DNA of 64,000 bases, taken from the NCBI RefSeq assembly GCF_000247995.1, contig NZ_BAFE01000003.1:1-64000 (forward strand). Direction: 5' to 3'. The DNA comes from Mobilicoccus pelagius NBRC 104925 (GTDB lineage: Bacteria; Actinomycetota; Actinomycetes; Actinomycetales; Dermatophilaceae). Within the stretch, counting starts at the first letter, position 1; each line of letters opens with the position of its first letter. Shown one piece after another: positions 46,177 through 55,575 of this stretch. Position numbers and translations under genes: made by a program. The notes below the pieces were generated by a model. That model searched no databases and was not told the DNA's origin. It saw only the letters and a list, made by a program, of their open reading frames with translations.

Positions 46177-47141
46177 GCTCGTGAGGTCTCCTCTCGGCGG
46201 ACGCGTTCCCGCCATCGGTACAGGGCACCCGTCGGGGGCACGTGGCGGAGCATGCCTGCCTTGAGTCGAAGCCTGCGGTCCCACGGGACGAGGGAGGCCG
46301 CGGCCGAGTAGTCGGCGGCCGCCTCCGTACGTCGGCCCTCGCGGAGGGCCGCATCGGCGCGCTGGAGGTAGACGTCCTGGGTCTCCATGTCGAGGACCCG
46401 GTCGAGGTAGGCACGTTCGTCGTCGGTGAGTCGGTCGTCGTACCGCTCTCGGACGGCCCGGCGCAGGCGCTGCTCGTACTCCGCCATCCGCGCGGTCCGT
46501 GCCGACAGGCTCGAACCCGTACGGCGGTACAGGGCGGTCGGAGTCGTCTCGTAGAGGGTGGTCCACCCCGCGAACGCGGCCCGGACCCAGAAGTCGTAGT
46601 CCTCGAGGACGCGCATCTCGGGGTCGAACCCGCCGATCTCCTCGTGCATCGCGCGGGGATAGACGGAGAGGACGGAGACGATGTTGCGCTGGAGGAGAGC
46701 GAGACGGTGTCCCTGCGAACGCGGCGTGGTTCGCGGGAGGACGGTGCGGCGGGGCACGATCCCGGAGACACCCATCGTGTAGGCGTTGCAGGTGACGTAC
46801 GCCTTCTCCGTCTCGCGTGCCTGCCACCGCGCCACGGCGCGCTCGACGTGGGGCGGCAGGAGCACGTCGTCGGCGTCGAGGAGGGCGATGAGTTCACCGG
46901 ACGCGGCGGCCACGGCGGAGTTCCTCGCCTCGGCGAGACCCCTGTTCTCCTGACGGACGACCGTGAGCAGGTCACCGTAGGCGTCGACGATGGCGCCGCT
47001 GCGGTCGGTCGCACCGTCGAGGCAGACGACGACCTCGACGTCGGGATACGTCTGCATGAGGGCGCTCGAGATCGCCTCCCCCACCGTCCGCTCGGACTGA
47101 TAGCACGGGATGACGACGCTCACGCGCGGGCCGTGGGGCAT
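46173..47141 (-). CDS. Family 2 glycosyltransferase
   Basis: This 322-residue GT2 enzyme has the N-terminal GT-A domain VSVVIPCYQSERTVGEAISSAL, the DGATDRS loop, GELIALLDADDVLLPPHV (DxD) and VLEDYDFWVRAAFAG (catalytic ED). The C-terminal third (about 225-322) is helical and TPR-like (ADAALREGRRTEAAADYSAAASLVP). AAAGGGG precedes the ATG at 47141; an upstream in-frame extension is rejected. Its stop overlaps the start of the next gene by 4 nt. Confidence 0.9.
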   Translation of the reverse strand: MPHGPRVSVVIPCYQSERTVGEAISSALMQTYPDVEVVVCLDGATDRSGAIVDAYGDLLTVVRQENRGLAEARNSAVAAASGELIALLDADDVLLPPHVERAVARWQARETEKAYVTCNAYTMGVSGIVPRRTVLPRTTPRSQGHRLALLQRNIVSVLSVYPRAMHEEIGGFDPEMRVLEDYDFWVRAAFAGWTTLYETTPTALYRRTGSSLSARTARMAEYEQRLRRAVRERYDDRLTDDERAYLDRVLDMETQDVYLQRADAALREGRRTEAAADYSAAASLVPWDRRLRLKAGMLRHVPPTGALYRWRERVRREETSRA

Positions 47142-47187
47142 GAATCCCCTTTCGGAGGACGGGAGTTCACGAAGAGAGAACGGGACC

Positions 47188-47193
47188 ACCCTA
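47188..47193 (-). promoter_or_regulatory. -10 element for the minus-strand glycosyltransferase pair
   Basis: TAGGGT on the minus strand lies about 46 nt before the ATG at 47141, leaving a leader with a Shine-Dalgarno. Confidence 0.4.
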
Positions 47194-47218
47194 ACGACGT
47201 GGACCCGAACGTGGACCG

Positions 47219-47253
47219 CCCGGCTCGGGCGACCCTGCATCGCTCGAGCCGGG
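47219..47253. other. Hairpin in divergent intergenic region
   Basis: CCCGGCTCG and CGAGCCGGG pair perfectly across a 17-nt loop, between two divergent glycosyltransferase promoters. The plus-strand -10 candidate GGCTAT is at 47306-47311. Confidence 0.4.
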
Positions 47254-47349
47254 CCATCCCCCCGCACCACCCCGTGTCACCGCCACGAGTATTGTTCCCC
47301 TGCCAGGCTATTGGGGGATGGCGCCGATCCGACGCAGGAGTCCGACCCG

Positions 47350-48279
47350 ATGACCGATACCCGTCCCCCTCTCGTCTCCGTCCTCGTCCCCGCCTACAAG
47401 CGGGCGGACACGATCGTCGCGGCCGTCCGCAGCGCTCTCGACCAGACGTGGACGAACCTCGAGGTCGTCGTCGTGGACGACCATTCCGAGGACGGGACCG
47501 AGCGTGCCCTGGCCGAGATCGACGACGACCGTGTCACCCTCCTCACCCACGAGACCAACCGGGGCGGCAACGCGGCCCGACGCACCGCGATCGAGGCGAG
47601 CCGCGGGGAATTCCTCGCCTTCCTCGACGCCGACGATCTGTGGCTGCCGACGAAGGTCGAGAAGCAGGTCGCCGCGTTGGAGGCGGGCGGCCCCACGGCC
47701 GGTCTCTCCTACACGTGGTACGACCTCCGCTACCCCGACGGCCGGCTGGAGGCAGGGCGACGCCCCACCGCCTCCGGGGTGCGCGCCCTCGAGCTCCTCC
47801 AGGCGAACGTCATCGGCACCTTCTCCTGCGTCATGGTGCGCCGCGAGGTCGTGGACACGGTCGGCACGCCCGACCCCGGGCTCCCCTCGTGCCAGGACTG
47901 GGAGTTCTACCTCCGCGTCAACGAGGAGTGGTCGATCGAATGCGTCCCCGAGGTCCTCGTCCACTACTGGCGTGACGACTCCGACGTCCACCGCATCTCT
48001 GCGAGCGCCGCCAAGGTGAGCGCGGGGCACAGGGAGGTCTACGCCCGGATCGTCGACCGACTCTCCACCCTTCCCCCCAGCGAGGCCACGGCCGGCCACC
48101 GGTACTTCCTCGAGATCTTCGGCAACCACGCGGACGTCGGGGGCGTGGCACGGGTGATGACCCACCTGCCCGTGCGCCACCTCACGGCGGCGGACGTGCG
48201 GTTCGCCGCACACATGGCGGTGCGCGCCGCCCGGAAGTCGGCCGCGGCGGCGCACGCCCGTCGACGCGCCGGACGCTGA
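47350..48279 (+). CDS. Family 2 glycosyltransferase
   Basis: This 309-residue GT2 enzyme has the GT-A core VSVLVPAYKRADTIVAAVRSAL, VVVDDHSEDGT, NRGGNAARRTAIEAS, FLAFLDADDLWLPTKV (DxD) and SCQDWEFYLRV (catalytic region). The C-terminal helices are basic. GCAGGAG lies about 9 nt before the ATG at 47350. It is divergent from a GT2/GT-B pair and convergent with the flippase gene. Confidence 0.9.
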   Translation: MTDTRPPLVSVLVPAYKRADTIVAAVRSALDQTWTNLEVVVVDDHSEDGTERALAEIDDDRVTLLTHETNRGGNAARRTAIEASRGEFLAFLDADDLWLPTKVEKQVAALEAGGPTAGLSYTWYDLRYPDGRLEAGRRPTASGVRALELLQANVIGTFSCVMVRREVVDTVGTPDPGLPSCQDWEFYLRVNEEWSIECVPEVLVHYWRDDSDVHRISASAAKVSAGHREVYARIVDRLSTLPPSEATAGHRYFLEIFGNHADVGGVARVMTHLPVRHLTAADVRFAAHMAVRAARKSAAAAHARRRAGR

Positions 48280-48330
48280 GTCCCCCCTCCGGGACGGCGC
48301 GCACGGTGCCGTCGCCCCCGTCGGGGAGCG

Positions 48331-49920
48331 TCAGCGACGGCGGACGAGGGCCAGTGCGTCCTTGGCGCCGCGGACGCCGAGCGTCGTCATGACGAGGAGG
48401 ACGAAGCCGGGCCCGGCGAGGAGCCCGCAGGTGAGCAGACCGAGCGGCCCGTGCGGCGCCCAGGGGGCCACGAGTAGTTCCAACACCAACGTGAGGCCGG
48501 CCGCGGCGGCGGCCTGCCAGAGCGGCACCTGCCGCAGGAACCATCGGATGCGCACCTCGACGACACGACTCACGTCCCAGGACATGAAGAGGGTGCCTGC
48601 CATCGTGCCGATCGCCGTACCCGCGACGACTCCGAGGAGCCCGAAGGGGAACCACAGCGCGACGCTTGCGACGACGTTCGCGAGGAGTGAGACGACGCTC
48701 TGCCGCATGGCGATCGAGGCGTGACCGAGGGAGAGCGCCCAGGTGCGGTCGACGATGCAGACGAGACCGAAGAAGTGCCCTGCCAGCAGGATCGAGGCGA
48801 TGTCACCGGCGATCGCGTATCCCGGGGGGAGCCACGCCTTGACGCCCCAGTAGGTCGACGGGACGCCGACGGCACACCACCCGGTGACGAGGACGACCCA
48901 GACACGCTGCAGTCGTTCGATCTTCGGGCGTGCCCCCGTGGCCCCGACGGCCCCGACCTCCGCGCCGACGAGTGCCTGGATGGGTGCGAGGGCGTTGAGG
49001 GGGACGAGGCGTAGCTGATTGGCGAAGTTCGTGCCCTGACCGAACGGGCCCGACTGCTGCGCGGAGATGATGCGGGCGGCGACGAGCTGGTCCTTCTGGG
49101 AGGCGAGGATCGCCGCGATGCCGCCGATCTGGATCCGCCACGCGTAGGCGAAGAACTCCCCCGCCTCGGCGCGGGTGACGAATCCGAGGCCCTGCTGCGT
49201 GAGGAACCGCACTCCCACCGGCACGCTGATGAGGGTGCCCACGACCTGCTGGAGGATCATCGTCCCGGCGACCCCGTAGAGGCCCCACCCGTTCTCGATG
49301 GTCGCCCAGAGCCCGAGAGCGTAGACGACGTGGCCGGCGATGATCGCCGCCGACAGCACCTGGAACCGGTTCCGCGCCGAGACCACCGCGTTGTACAGAT
49401 TGCGCAGCAGCAGGACCGCGACGACGGCGGTGAGCGTGACGAGGAGGAATCTCGCCTCCGGGACGTACTCGGGCGCGAGGTGGAAGAACTGGAGGATCCG
49501 TTCGGAGAAGAGGACCACCGCGGTCGTGATGAACACGCCGAATGCCGCGATGACCGCGGAGACGGAGAAGAGGAGCCGTGTCGTCGCGGTGCGGTCGTCG
49601 CGACCCGCATAGATGGTGAAGAACCGCATGGCGGCCTGGCCGATACCACCGTCGAACTGACTGAGCAGCATCGTGATCGTCGTGATGAGGAGGAAGATCC
49701 CGTACCGGGCGTCCCCCAACCCGCGGATGATGTACGGGGTCATCCCGAGGTTGATGACGAGCGGCACGAACTGCGACGCCGCGCTCCACGAGGTGCCACT
49801 GACGAGCGTCCGTGCCGAACCGCGGGCGCCGCCGGCGGGTGGGACGGGAGGCGGCGCCGCCTCGATCGGGGTGGTCCCGACGTCGGTGCGGTCGGCGGGT
49901 GTGGGCTGTTCAGGGATCAC
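48331..49920 (-). CDS. Wzx-like polysaccharide flippase
   Basis: This membrane protein of about 529 residues in the MOP (polysaccharide transporter) superfamily flips lipid-linked repeat units across the membrane. About 12-14 hydrophobic helices begin near LVSGTSWSAASQFVPLVINLGMTPYIIRGLG. A Pro/Ala-rich N-terminal tail precedes them. The start is uncertain: the frame is open further upstream, and GTGs at 49920 and 49935 lie just after a -10-like TACGAT (minus strand, 49971-49966). It is divergent from the Wzz-like gene. Confidence 0.85.
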   Translation of the reverse strand: MIPEQPTPADRTDVGTTPIEAAPPPVPPAGGARGSARTLVSGTSWSAASQFVPLVINLGMTPYIIRGLGDARYGIFLLITTITMLLSQFDGGIGQAAMRFFTIYAGRDDRTATTRLLFSVSAVIAAFGVFITTAVVLFSERILQFFHLAPEYVPEARFLLVTLTAVVAVLLLRNLYNAVVSARNRFQVLSAAIIAGHVVYALGLWATIENGWGLYGVAGTMILQQVVGTLISVPVGVRFLTQQGLGFVTRAEAGEFFAYAWRIQIGGIAAILASQKDQLVAARIISAQQSGPFGQGTNFANQLRLVPLNALAPIQALVGAEVGAVGATGARPKIERLQRVWVVLVTGWCAVGVPSTYWGVKAWLPPGYAIAGDIASILLAGHFFGLVCIVDRTWALSLGHASIAMRQSVVSLLANVVASVALWFPFGLLGVVAGTAIGTMAGTLFMSWDVSRVVEVRIRWFLRQVPLWQAAAAAGLTLVLELLVAPWAPHGPLGLLTCGLLAGPGFVLLVMTTLGVRGAKDALALVRRR

Positions 49921-50138
49921 GGGCGTCCCGGGCACGAGGAGGGGGAGAGGCCAGACACGGGTGACATCGTACGGCTCGAGCAGCGCCGGGCGATCGTTCC
50001 CCCGCCGCCTCGAGACGTCCTCCGGAGGCGCGAATGATCTTGGGGCGACGGGGAACTCCCCACCCTGGACGTCCGACTGCGCAGGGTAGGGTCGGAGCCG
50101 CACCCGTCCTGCCCCGCCCTCCACCCGAGGAGATCTCG

Positions 50139-51011
50139 TTGTCGTCGACCTTCCCGAGCGAACGCGTCCACGACCACGACGACGTCCGTGAGGACGCCGT
50201 CGGCCCGCTCACCTCCGTCCTCCGCCATCCGGCTCTCATGGCGGTCTGTCTCGTCCTGGGGTTGTTGCTCGGAGTGGGCGCCGCCCTGGTGATGCCGCGG
50301 ACCTACGGCGCCGAGGCGCGAGTCGCCGTCGTGCCTGCGGACACGAGTGCGTACACGATCGCCGGGTACCCGGTCGGTGCGCGGGAGCTCGCCGCCGACT
50401 ACTCCCGATGGATCCGCAACGAGGTCGCGGCCGGGTCCTGGAAGGTCGGGGACGGCGCCACCGTGGCCGCATCCCCCATCCCGGAGTCCGCGGTGATCCG
50501 CATCGAGGCCCAGGCGGGTTCTGCCGAGGAGGCCACCCGCGCGGCGACGCAGGCCGCGGACACCCTCATGACCAAGGTCGGCGAGGCTCGAAAGGGCCAC
50601 GACCCGCAGTCCGCGTACGCCGCGTTCACCTCCATCGCACCCAAGGTCGCGGCGGCCCGGGCGGCGGCGTCGGAGGCGGAGACCGAGTACTCCCGTGCCG
50701 TCGGTGGCGAGAAGAGCGCGGCGAGCGTGAAGAGCGCCCGGGCGCGATGGCAGAAGGCGCAGACCGAGCTCGCCGAACTGCAGCTCAAGCAGGAGGCGGC
50801 GGGCGAGCTCTACCGCCGCCAGTACGTCGACACCCAAGGCAACAGCACCCTCGAGGTCATCTCTCCCGCAGCATCCACGGGTGACGGTCTCCGGTCCGCA
50901 TTGCTGCGGTACGGCCTGCTGGGCCTCGGAGCCGGTGGCCTGCTCGGCCTGCTCCTCTCGGTGATGCGGGACCGGCGCCGGCCCCGGTCGAAGGTCGAGC
51001 CCTCCGCGTGA
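50139..51011 (+). CDS. Wzz-like chain-length determinant protein
   Basis: This 290-residue membrane protein sets polymer length together with the polymerase. It has two membrane segments (LMAVCLVLGLLLGVGAALVM, about 30-52, and LLGLGAGGLLGLLLSVM near the C-terminus) flanking an extracytoplasmic domain with a coiled coil (about 180-240). A proline-rich motif before the second segment is not obvious. There is no tyrosine kinase domain. The start is a TTG at 50139 with GAGGAGA 6 nt upstream; no better start fits. The polymerase GTG follows 7 nt after its stop. Confidence 0.75.
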   Translation: MSSTFPSERVHDHDDVREDAVGPLTSVLRHPALMAVCLVLGLLLGVGAALVMPRTYGAEARVAVVPADTSAYTIAGYPVGARELAADYSRWIRNEVAAGSWKVGDGATVAASPIPESAVIRIEAQAGSAEEATRAATQAADTLMTKVGEARKGHDPQSAYAAFTSIAPKVAAARAAASEAETEYSRAVGGEKSAASVKSARARWQKAQTELAELQLKQEAAGELYRRQYVDTQGNSTLEVISPAASTGDGLRSALLRYGLLGLGAGGLLGLLLSVMRDRRRPRSKVEPSA

Positions 51012-51018
51012 GTCGGTC

Positions 51019-52374
51019 GTGAACCCGAGTCCCGCCACACCCGCCGCAGGCCCGGTCGCCACGGCCGCGTCCGAGTCCGTCGCTCCCGTTCCCCGGCCGG
51101 AGTCGTGGCGGACGGCCCCCGCGTTCTTCTGGGTGCTTCTCGCCGCTCTCGTCCTCAACGTCTTCTCCGGGCGCTGGGGCGAGATGGGCATCCCGCTCGG
51201 CCCCGACCGCCTCCTCTTCGCCGGGGGCCTGCTGCTCCTCCTCCTCGACCGTCGCTTCTCCCCGACACGCCGGCCCCGTGGCACGACCGCCCTGTTCGTC
51301 GCGATGGTCGCGTACTCGGTCTGGACCCTCGCCTCGATCGTGTGGCACGCACAGTTCACGACGCTCGCGTTGTACGCGGCCCTCGACCGGGTCGTCCTCC
51401 CCCTACTCCTGTTCGCGATTGCGCCGGCGTTCCTCCGGACGCCGTTCCGTCGCCGGGTGTTCCTCCGCGCCCTCACGCTCCTCGGGCTCTATCTCGTGGC
51501 GATCACCCTCGCCGAGACGGCGGGGGCTCTCGGCTTCCTTTTCCCCCGCTACATCGCCACCTACGAGGTGTTGCCCGAGGCCGTCGCGAGCGGCGAGGCC
51601 GCCCGTGCCGGCGGCCCGTTCCTCATGGGCGAGGCGAACGGGATGTCGCTGCTCCTCTGCGGGATCTGCGCGTTCCTGCTCGCGCGGGTCGACCGCGGCG
51701 CGTGGCGTGCGCTCGGCCTCGCGGTGGGCGCCCTGTCGCTCGGCGCGAGCGTCCTCTCCCTCACCCGGTCGGTCTGGCTGGGTGGCCTCCTCGCCGTGAT
51801 CGTCGTCGTCGCCTCCCGACGTTCGTTGTGGCGATGGGTGCCCGTCATGGCCGCTCTCGGAGTCGCACTCGCGCTCGTCGGGCTCGCCGCCGCCCCCGAC
51901 GTCGCCACGCGGATCACCGAACGAGGATCGACGTCCCGCTCCCTCCACGACCGCGCCAACTCGAACGCGGCCGCCCTGCGGGTCGTCGAGGAGACGCCCG
52001 TCACCGGGGTCGGGTGGGGTCGGTTCATCGACGTGGCGCCGGAATGGGTACGGCAGGCCGACACCTACCCGGTGACGACGGTGAACATCGAGATCCACAA
52101 CGTCTTCCTGTCACGTGCGGCCGAACTCGGCATTCCGGCCGCACTGCTGTTCGTCGCGATCCTCGCCTTCGGGCCCGGCGCGGCGATGGCGCGCCGCCGC
52201 GACGACCCCGTCACCGACGACTGGCGTATCGCCTGCCTCGCGGCCGGAATGGCGTGGATCGTGCCCGCGATGACGAGCCCCGTCCCCTACCCGTTCCCGA
52301 CGTTCGTCTTCTTCCTCCTCACCGGGCTCGTGCAGTCCTGGCCCGACCCCCGAAAGGACCCGACGTGCCGCTGA
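51019..52374 (+). CDS. O-antigen ligase/polymerase (Wzy-like)
   Basis: This 451-residue membrane protein of the Wzy_C/WaaL family probably polymerises the repeat unit on the outer side of the membrane. About 12 hydrophobic segments surround a large extracytoplasmic loop (about 305-360) with VEETPVTGVGWGRF and the conserved His in EIHNVFLSRAAELGIPAALLF. The SLTRSVWLGGLLAV segment is typical of the family. The GTG start lies 7 nt after the Wzz-like stop, and its 3' end overlaps the next gene by 10 nt. Confidence 0.88.
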   Translation: MNPSPATPAAGPVATAASESVAPVPRPESWRTAPAFFWVLLAALVLNVFSGRWGEMGIPLGPDRLLFAGGLLLLLLDRRFSPTRRPRGTTALFVAMVAYSVWTLASIVWHAQFTTLALYAALDRVVLPLLLFAIAPAFLRTPFRRRVFLRALTLLGLYLVAITLAETAGALGFLFPRYIATYEVLPEAVASGEAARAGGPFLMGEANGMSLLLCGICAFLLARVDRGAWRALGLAVGALSLGASVLSLTRSVWLGGLLAVIVVVASRRSLWRWVPVMAALGVALALVGLAAAPDVATRITERGSTSRSLHDRANSNAAALRVVEETPVTGVGWGRFIDVAPEWVRQADTYPVTTVNIEIHNVFLSRAAELGIPAALLFVAILAFGPGAAMARRRDDPVTDDWRIACLAAGMAWIVPAMTSPVPYPFPTFVFFLLTGLVQSWPDPRKDPTCR

Positions 52375-52907
52375 AGGACTTCGTCCGCTCCGCTCGTGAC
52401 GGCGTCATCGCCCGCGAGCGGCTCCGTCGCGCGAACAGGGAGGCCTTCGTCGCCGCGGACGTCAAGTTCGCCGGCGACCCACGGCGGGCACATCTCGCCA
52501 AGGACGTGTCCGTCCACGGGCCCACGGCGCTCTACGTGACGGACGGTGCTGGACTCACGGGCGCACGTCTCGAGATCGGAGAGCGCACCTACGTCGGCGA
52601 GTTCAACAACATCCGCTGCGCGGGCGCCTCCATCCGCATCGGGCGGGACTGCCTCGTCAGCCAGCTCGTCACCATCGTCGGCAGCAACCACGGCACCGCG
52701 CCGGGCACACCGATCGTCGACCAACCCTGGCACGGTGACGGGGTCGTCATCGGGGACGACGTCTGGATCGGAGCGGGCGCCGTGATCCTCCCCGGCGCGC
52801 GGATCGGGGACGGATGCGTCGTCGCGGCGAACTCCGTGGTGCGGGGCGAGGTGCCCGCAGGCTCCATCGTCGCGGGGGCTCCGGCGACGGTCCTGCGGCA
52901 GCGCTGA
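52365..52907 (+). CDS. Hexapeptide-repeat acyltransferase
   Basis: This 180-residue left-handed beta-helix acetyltransferase probably O-acetylates a sugar of the repeat unit or its precursor. Hexapeptide repeats run from about residue 65 to 175 (ARLEIGERTYVGEFNNI, VVIGDDVWIGAGAVILPGARIGDGCVVAANSVV). A catalytic His is in SNHGTAPGTP. GAAAGGA precedes the GTG at 52365, which overlaps the polymerase gene, so the three genes wzz-wzy-acetyltransferase form one operon. Confidence 0.85.
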   Translation: MPLKDFVRSARDGVIARERLRRANREAFVAADVKFAGDPRRAHLAKDVSVHGPTALYVTDGAGLTGARLEIGERTYVGEFNNIRCAGASIRIGRDCLVSQLVTIVGSNHGTAPGTPIVDQPWHGDGVVIGDDVWIGAGAVILPGARIGDGCVVAANSVVRGEVPAGSIVAGAPATVLRQR

Positions 52908-52951
52908 CGACGTCGCTCCCGGCCGGGGCGGGACCCGGCCACGTCGGCATG

Positions 52952-54034
52952 TCACCCGCCGGGTTTGCCGTAGGACTCCTCCACCACCTGGACACGGTCC
53001 CAGGGGAAGTTCTCGAGCTGCTTGTAGTGCGGCACCCCGCCGAGGATCTCCTCCCACGGGTCGGTACCGGTCGCCTTCTGCTCCGGCAGGGACGACTCCG
53101 CCATGACCGCGACGGCACCGGCGGTGTCCACGACGACGAACCCGTACGTCTGTGCGGCACGGGCGACGGCCTTGCCGAGGGGGGTGAGGTCGAGGGACTC
53201 GACGTCGACGGCGGGATCGAGACGCAGCCGCGCCCCCTCGGGGATCGCATGCGGAGAGGGATCGGTGCCGTCGCTACGCTGCGCGGGGTACCAGACGCGG
53301 TCCCACCGCGCGGGGCGGAGCAGCGCCATCCCCATCGCGTGGTCGATGCGTCCCTCCCGGGCCTCCTTCAGCGTGATCATCGACCCCGTCGTGACGAGAC
53401 CCGACGCGCTGACGCCGAACGGGTTCGGGAAGTAGCCGGGTGAGCTCGACACGTCGTCGATGCGACCGCCCCAGCAGGCCGACCATCCGCCGGACTTCGT
53501 CCGCTTCATCACCCAGAACTCCCAGAGTTGGTCGGTGCTCGGCGACCACAGCGTGATCGTCGAATCCGTCCCGACGGAGGTCTGCGCATCGGCGGGCACC
53601 GGCACGTCGACGAACTGCTTGCGACCGTCGAAGAGGTCGGTGGGCGTGTAACCCTTCTTCTGGCAGTCGTCGAACTCGACCCGAACTCGAGGGGTCGTCT
53701 CGTCGACGACGTACAGCACCGGGTTGTAGTGCGTCGTGTTGAGGCCGACGACGCCCCCGTAGTTGGGGTCGATCTGCCCACGCAGGTTGCGGTTCATCGC
53801 CGCGGAGTCCGGGTGGACGGGGGCGTTCCGCACGTCGACGGAGAACACGTCGTCGTCACCGAAACTGGGGTACACGCCACGCTGGCCCGCCGTGGGGGTG
53901 GGCGAGGCCGTGGGCGCCGGGCCGGGCTCCGGGGAATCGGGGACGAGGATGCTGATCCCGACCAGGGTGGCGACGAGGACGACGACGAGCGTGGCGAGGC
54001 CGACGGCGACGTGTCGGCGGGGCGGCGGGGTCAC
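52952..54034 (-). CDS. Membrane-anchored protein with conserved ASGLA/IDHA/RLDP domain (no malectin)
   Basis: This 360-residue protein has an N-terminal membrane anchor (VAVGLATLVVVLVATLVGISILV, about 8-30), a Pro/Thr-rich linker, and an extracytoplasmic domain of about 300 residues shared with two other proteins in this cluster. Shared motifs in order are DDCQKKGYTPTDLFDG, FVDVPVP, LWEFWV, ACWGGRIDDVS, GVSASGL, RIDHAM, YPAQRSDG, EGARLRLDP, ARAAQTYGFVV, TGTDPWEEILGG and FPWDRVQVV. Two conserved Cys (DC and CWGG) may form a disulfide. The function is unknown; a glycan-binding or processing role is inferred from the location. The GTG start overlaps the upstream acetyltransferase stop (GTGA). 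Confidence 0.75.
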   Translation of the reverse strand: MTPPPRRHVAVGLATLVVVLVATLVGISILVPDSPEPGPAPTASPTPTAGQRGVYPSFGDDDVFSVDVRNAPVHPDSAAMNRNLRGQIDPNYGGVVGLNTTHYNPVLYVVDETTPRVRVEFDDCQKKGYTPTDLFDGRKQFVDVPVPADAQTSVGTDSTITLWSPSTDQLWEFWVMKRTKSGGWSACWGGRIDDVSSSPGYFPNPFGVSASGLVTTGSMITLKEAREGRIDHAMGMALLRPARWDRVWYPAQRSDGTDPSPHAIPEGARLRLDPAVDVESLDLTPLGKAVARAAQTYGFVVVDTAGAVAVMAESSLPEQKATGTDPWEEILGGVPHYKQLENFPWDRVQVVEESYGKPGG

Positions 54035-54633
54035 GAGCCGAGCGGCCGGGCGGGGATGCCGACGTACGTGCGCCCCGGCTCGGTGTCCTTCGTCACGACG
54101 GCGTTCGCGCCGACCTTGCCGCCGTCGCCGACGCGGATCGGGCCGAGGACCGCCGCCCCCGCACCGATCTCCACGTCGTCACCGATCGTCGGGCCGGGCC
54201 GTCCGTCGCGGACGCCGAGGGAGACGTGGTGGTAGATCGTCACACCGTCACCGATGCGACACGTCGAGTGGATCATGAGTCCACGGCCGGCGTGCGGGAG
54301 TCGGAGGGCCGGGCCGAACCACACCATCGTCGGGATCTCCGAACCCATGAGACCGCGGGTCCAGACGCTGTCGGCGACGCTCACGATCCTCCGCAGCACG
54401 AACGCGACCGGCCCCTTGCAGCGGTAGAGCACCTGGCCGGCGCGGAGGACGCGGATCGTCGTCCGCCACGGGAGGTAGGGGTTGCGGGGCAGGTCGGAGG
54501 CGACGAGCTCGCGGTAGTGGGCGCGACCCTCCGCGAGGGTCCATCCCTGTCTGCCGGGATCGTCCAGGCGGAGGCGGGTCGTCGGGTCGGAGTCGGTGCC
54601 GGTCGAGGGGCGAGGGGCGCGACGTCGGATCAC
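54031..54633 (-). CDS. Serine-acetyltransferase-like hexapeptide acyltransferase
   Basis: This 200-residue hexapeptide acyltransferase of the CysE/colanic-acid type has the C-terminal beta-helix LMIHSTCRIGDGVTIYHHVSLG, TIGDDVEIGAGAAVLGPIRVGDGGKVGANAVV and the closing VGIPARPLG. The His in IYHHVSLG is the expected catalytic base. The N-terminal 90 residues are helical and less conserved. It probably acetylates the polysaccharide, since cysteine genes are absent nearby. Its stop overlaps the start of the downstream membrane-anchored protein gene. Confidence 0.85.
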   Translation of the reverse strand: MIRRRAPRPSTGTDSDPTTRLRLDDPGRQGWTLAEGRAHYRELVASDLPRNPYLPWRTTIRVLRAGQVLYRCKGPVAFVLRRIVSVADSVWTRGLMGSEIPTMVWFGPALRLPHAGRGLMIHSTCRIGDGVTIYHHVSLGVRDGRPGPTIGDDVEIGAGAAVLGPIRVGDGGKVGANAVVTKDTEPGRTYVGIPARPLGS

Positions 54634-54659
54634 CCGATCACTCTAGTGGCGACCCCCAG

Positions 54660-54689
54660 TAGGCTGAACCCGCCCAGGCCGCAAAGGAG
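54660..54689 (+). promoter_or_regulatory. Promoter -10 and ribosome site of a glycosyltransferase pair
   Basis: TAGGCT (54660-54665) is followed by AAAGGAG (54683-54689), 7 nt before the ATG at 54697. This gives a leadered transcript of about 25 nt, unlike the leaderless genes. Confidence 0.45.
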
Positions 54690-54696
54690 TTCGCAC

Positions 54697-55575
54697 ATGA
54701 AGCAGTTCTGCGACGCCTCCGTCGTCGTGCCCGCGTACAACGAGGAACGCGTCATCGCGGCCTGCCTCGAGTCGCTCGCCCCCTACACGCAGGAGGGCTC
54801 CCACCCGCGCCTCGAGGTCGTCGTCGCCGCGAACGGCTGCCACGACCGCACCGTGGAGATCGCCCGCGAGTACGACGTCGAGGTGCTCGACATTCCCACC
54901 GGGTCGAAGTCGCTCGCCCTCAACGCGGGCGACGCGGCGGCGACGGCGCTCCCGCGCATCTACCTCGACGCCGACATCGTCCTCTCGAACGAGGCGATCC
55001 CGGCACTCGTGGAAGCCCTCTCCGGGCCCGAACCGCTCGTCGCCGCACCCCACGTGCAGTTCGATCTGCGAGGCGCCTCGTGGCCCGTGCGGGCGTACTA
55101 CCGCGTGTTCCGCGAGATCCCCTACGTCACGGACGGCCTCGTCGGTCTCGGGGTCTACGCCGTCTCGGCCGCGGGCCGGGCGCGCTTCGACCGCTTTCCG
55201 GACGTCCACGCCGACGACCTCTTCATCCAGCGGCTCTTCGCCCCACACGAACGACTCACCACCGCAGGCACGTTCACCGTCACGACACCCCGCACCCTGC
55301 GGAGTCTCATCGACGTCCGCGTCCGGGTGGCTCGAGGGAACACCACCCTCGCAGACACCGACGCGGACCGCTTCGCAGCGACGACGGGATCGACCGGACG
55401 AGCCCTCCTCGACCTCCTCCGACGACGCCCCACCGAGCTCCCCTCGGTGCTCGTCTTCCTCGCCGTCACCCTCACCGCCCGTCGCCGCGCCGCACGACCC
55501 GCCCGGGAGGCCGCCGCCTGGGAACGCGACGAGTCGAGCCGTCTCACCCCCCGCCGGAAGGACCCGTCGTCATGA
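54697..55575 (+). CDS. Family 2 glycosyltransferase
   Basis: This 292-residue GT2 enzyme has ASVVVPAYNEERVIAACLESL, EVVVAANGCHDRTVEIA, GSKSLALNAGD and RIYLDADIVLSNEAI (DxD), with HADDLFIQRLF in the catalytic region. The C-terminus includes a hydrophobic stretch (LPSVLVFLAVTLTARRR) that may anchor it. AAAGGAG lies 7 nt before the ATG at 54697. The stop overlaps the ATG of the next glycosyltransferase (ATGA). Confidence 0.9.
   Translation: MKQFCDASVVVPAYNEERVIAACLESLAPYTQEGSHPRLEVVVAANGCHDRTVEIAREYDVEVLDIPTGSKSLALNAGDAAATALPRIYLDADIVLSNEAIPALVEALSGPEPLVAAPHVQFDLRGASWPVRAYYRVFREIPYVTDGLVGLGVYAVSAAGRARFDRFPDVHADDLFIQRLFAPHERLTTAGTFTVTTPRTLRSLIDVRVRVARGNTTLADTDADRFAATTGSTGRALLDLLRRRPTELPSVLVFLAVTLTARRRAARPAREAAAWERDESSRLTPRRKDPSS

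Noticed and set aside
54031..54633. Serine O-acetyltransferase (cysE)
   Set aside because: The hexapeptide fold matches the superfamily, but the N-terminal domain is not CysE-like and the gene is coupled to a glycan-cluster protein, so a polysaccharide acetyltransferase is more likely.
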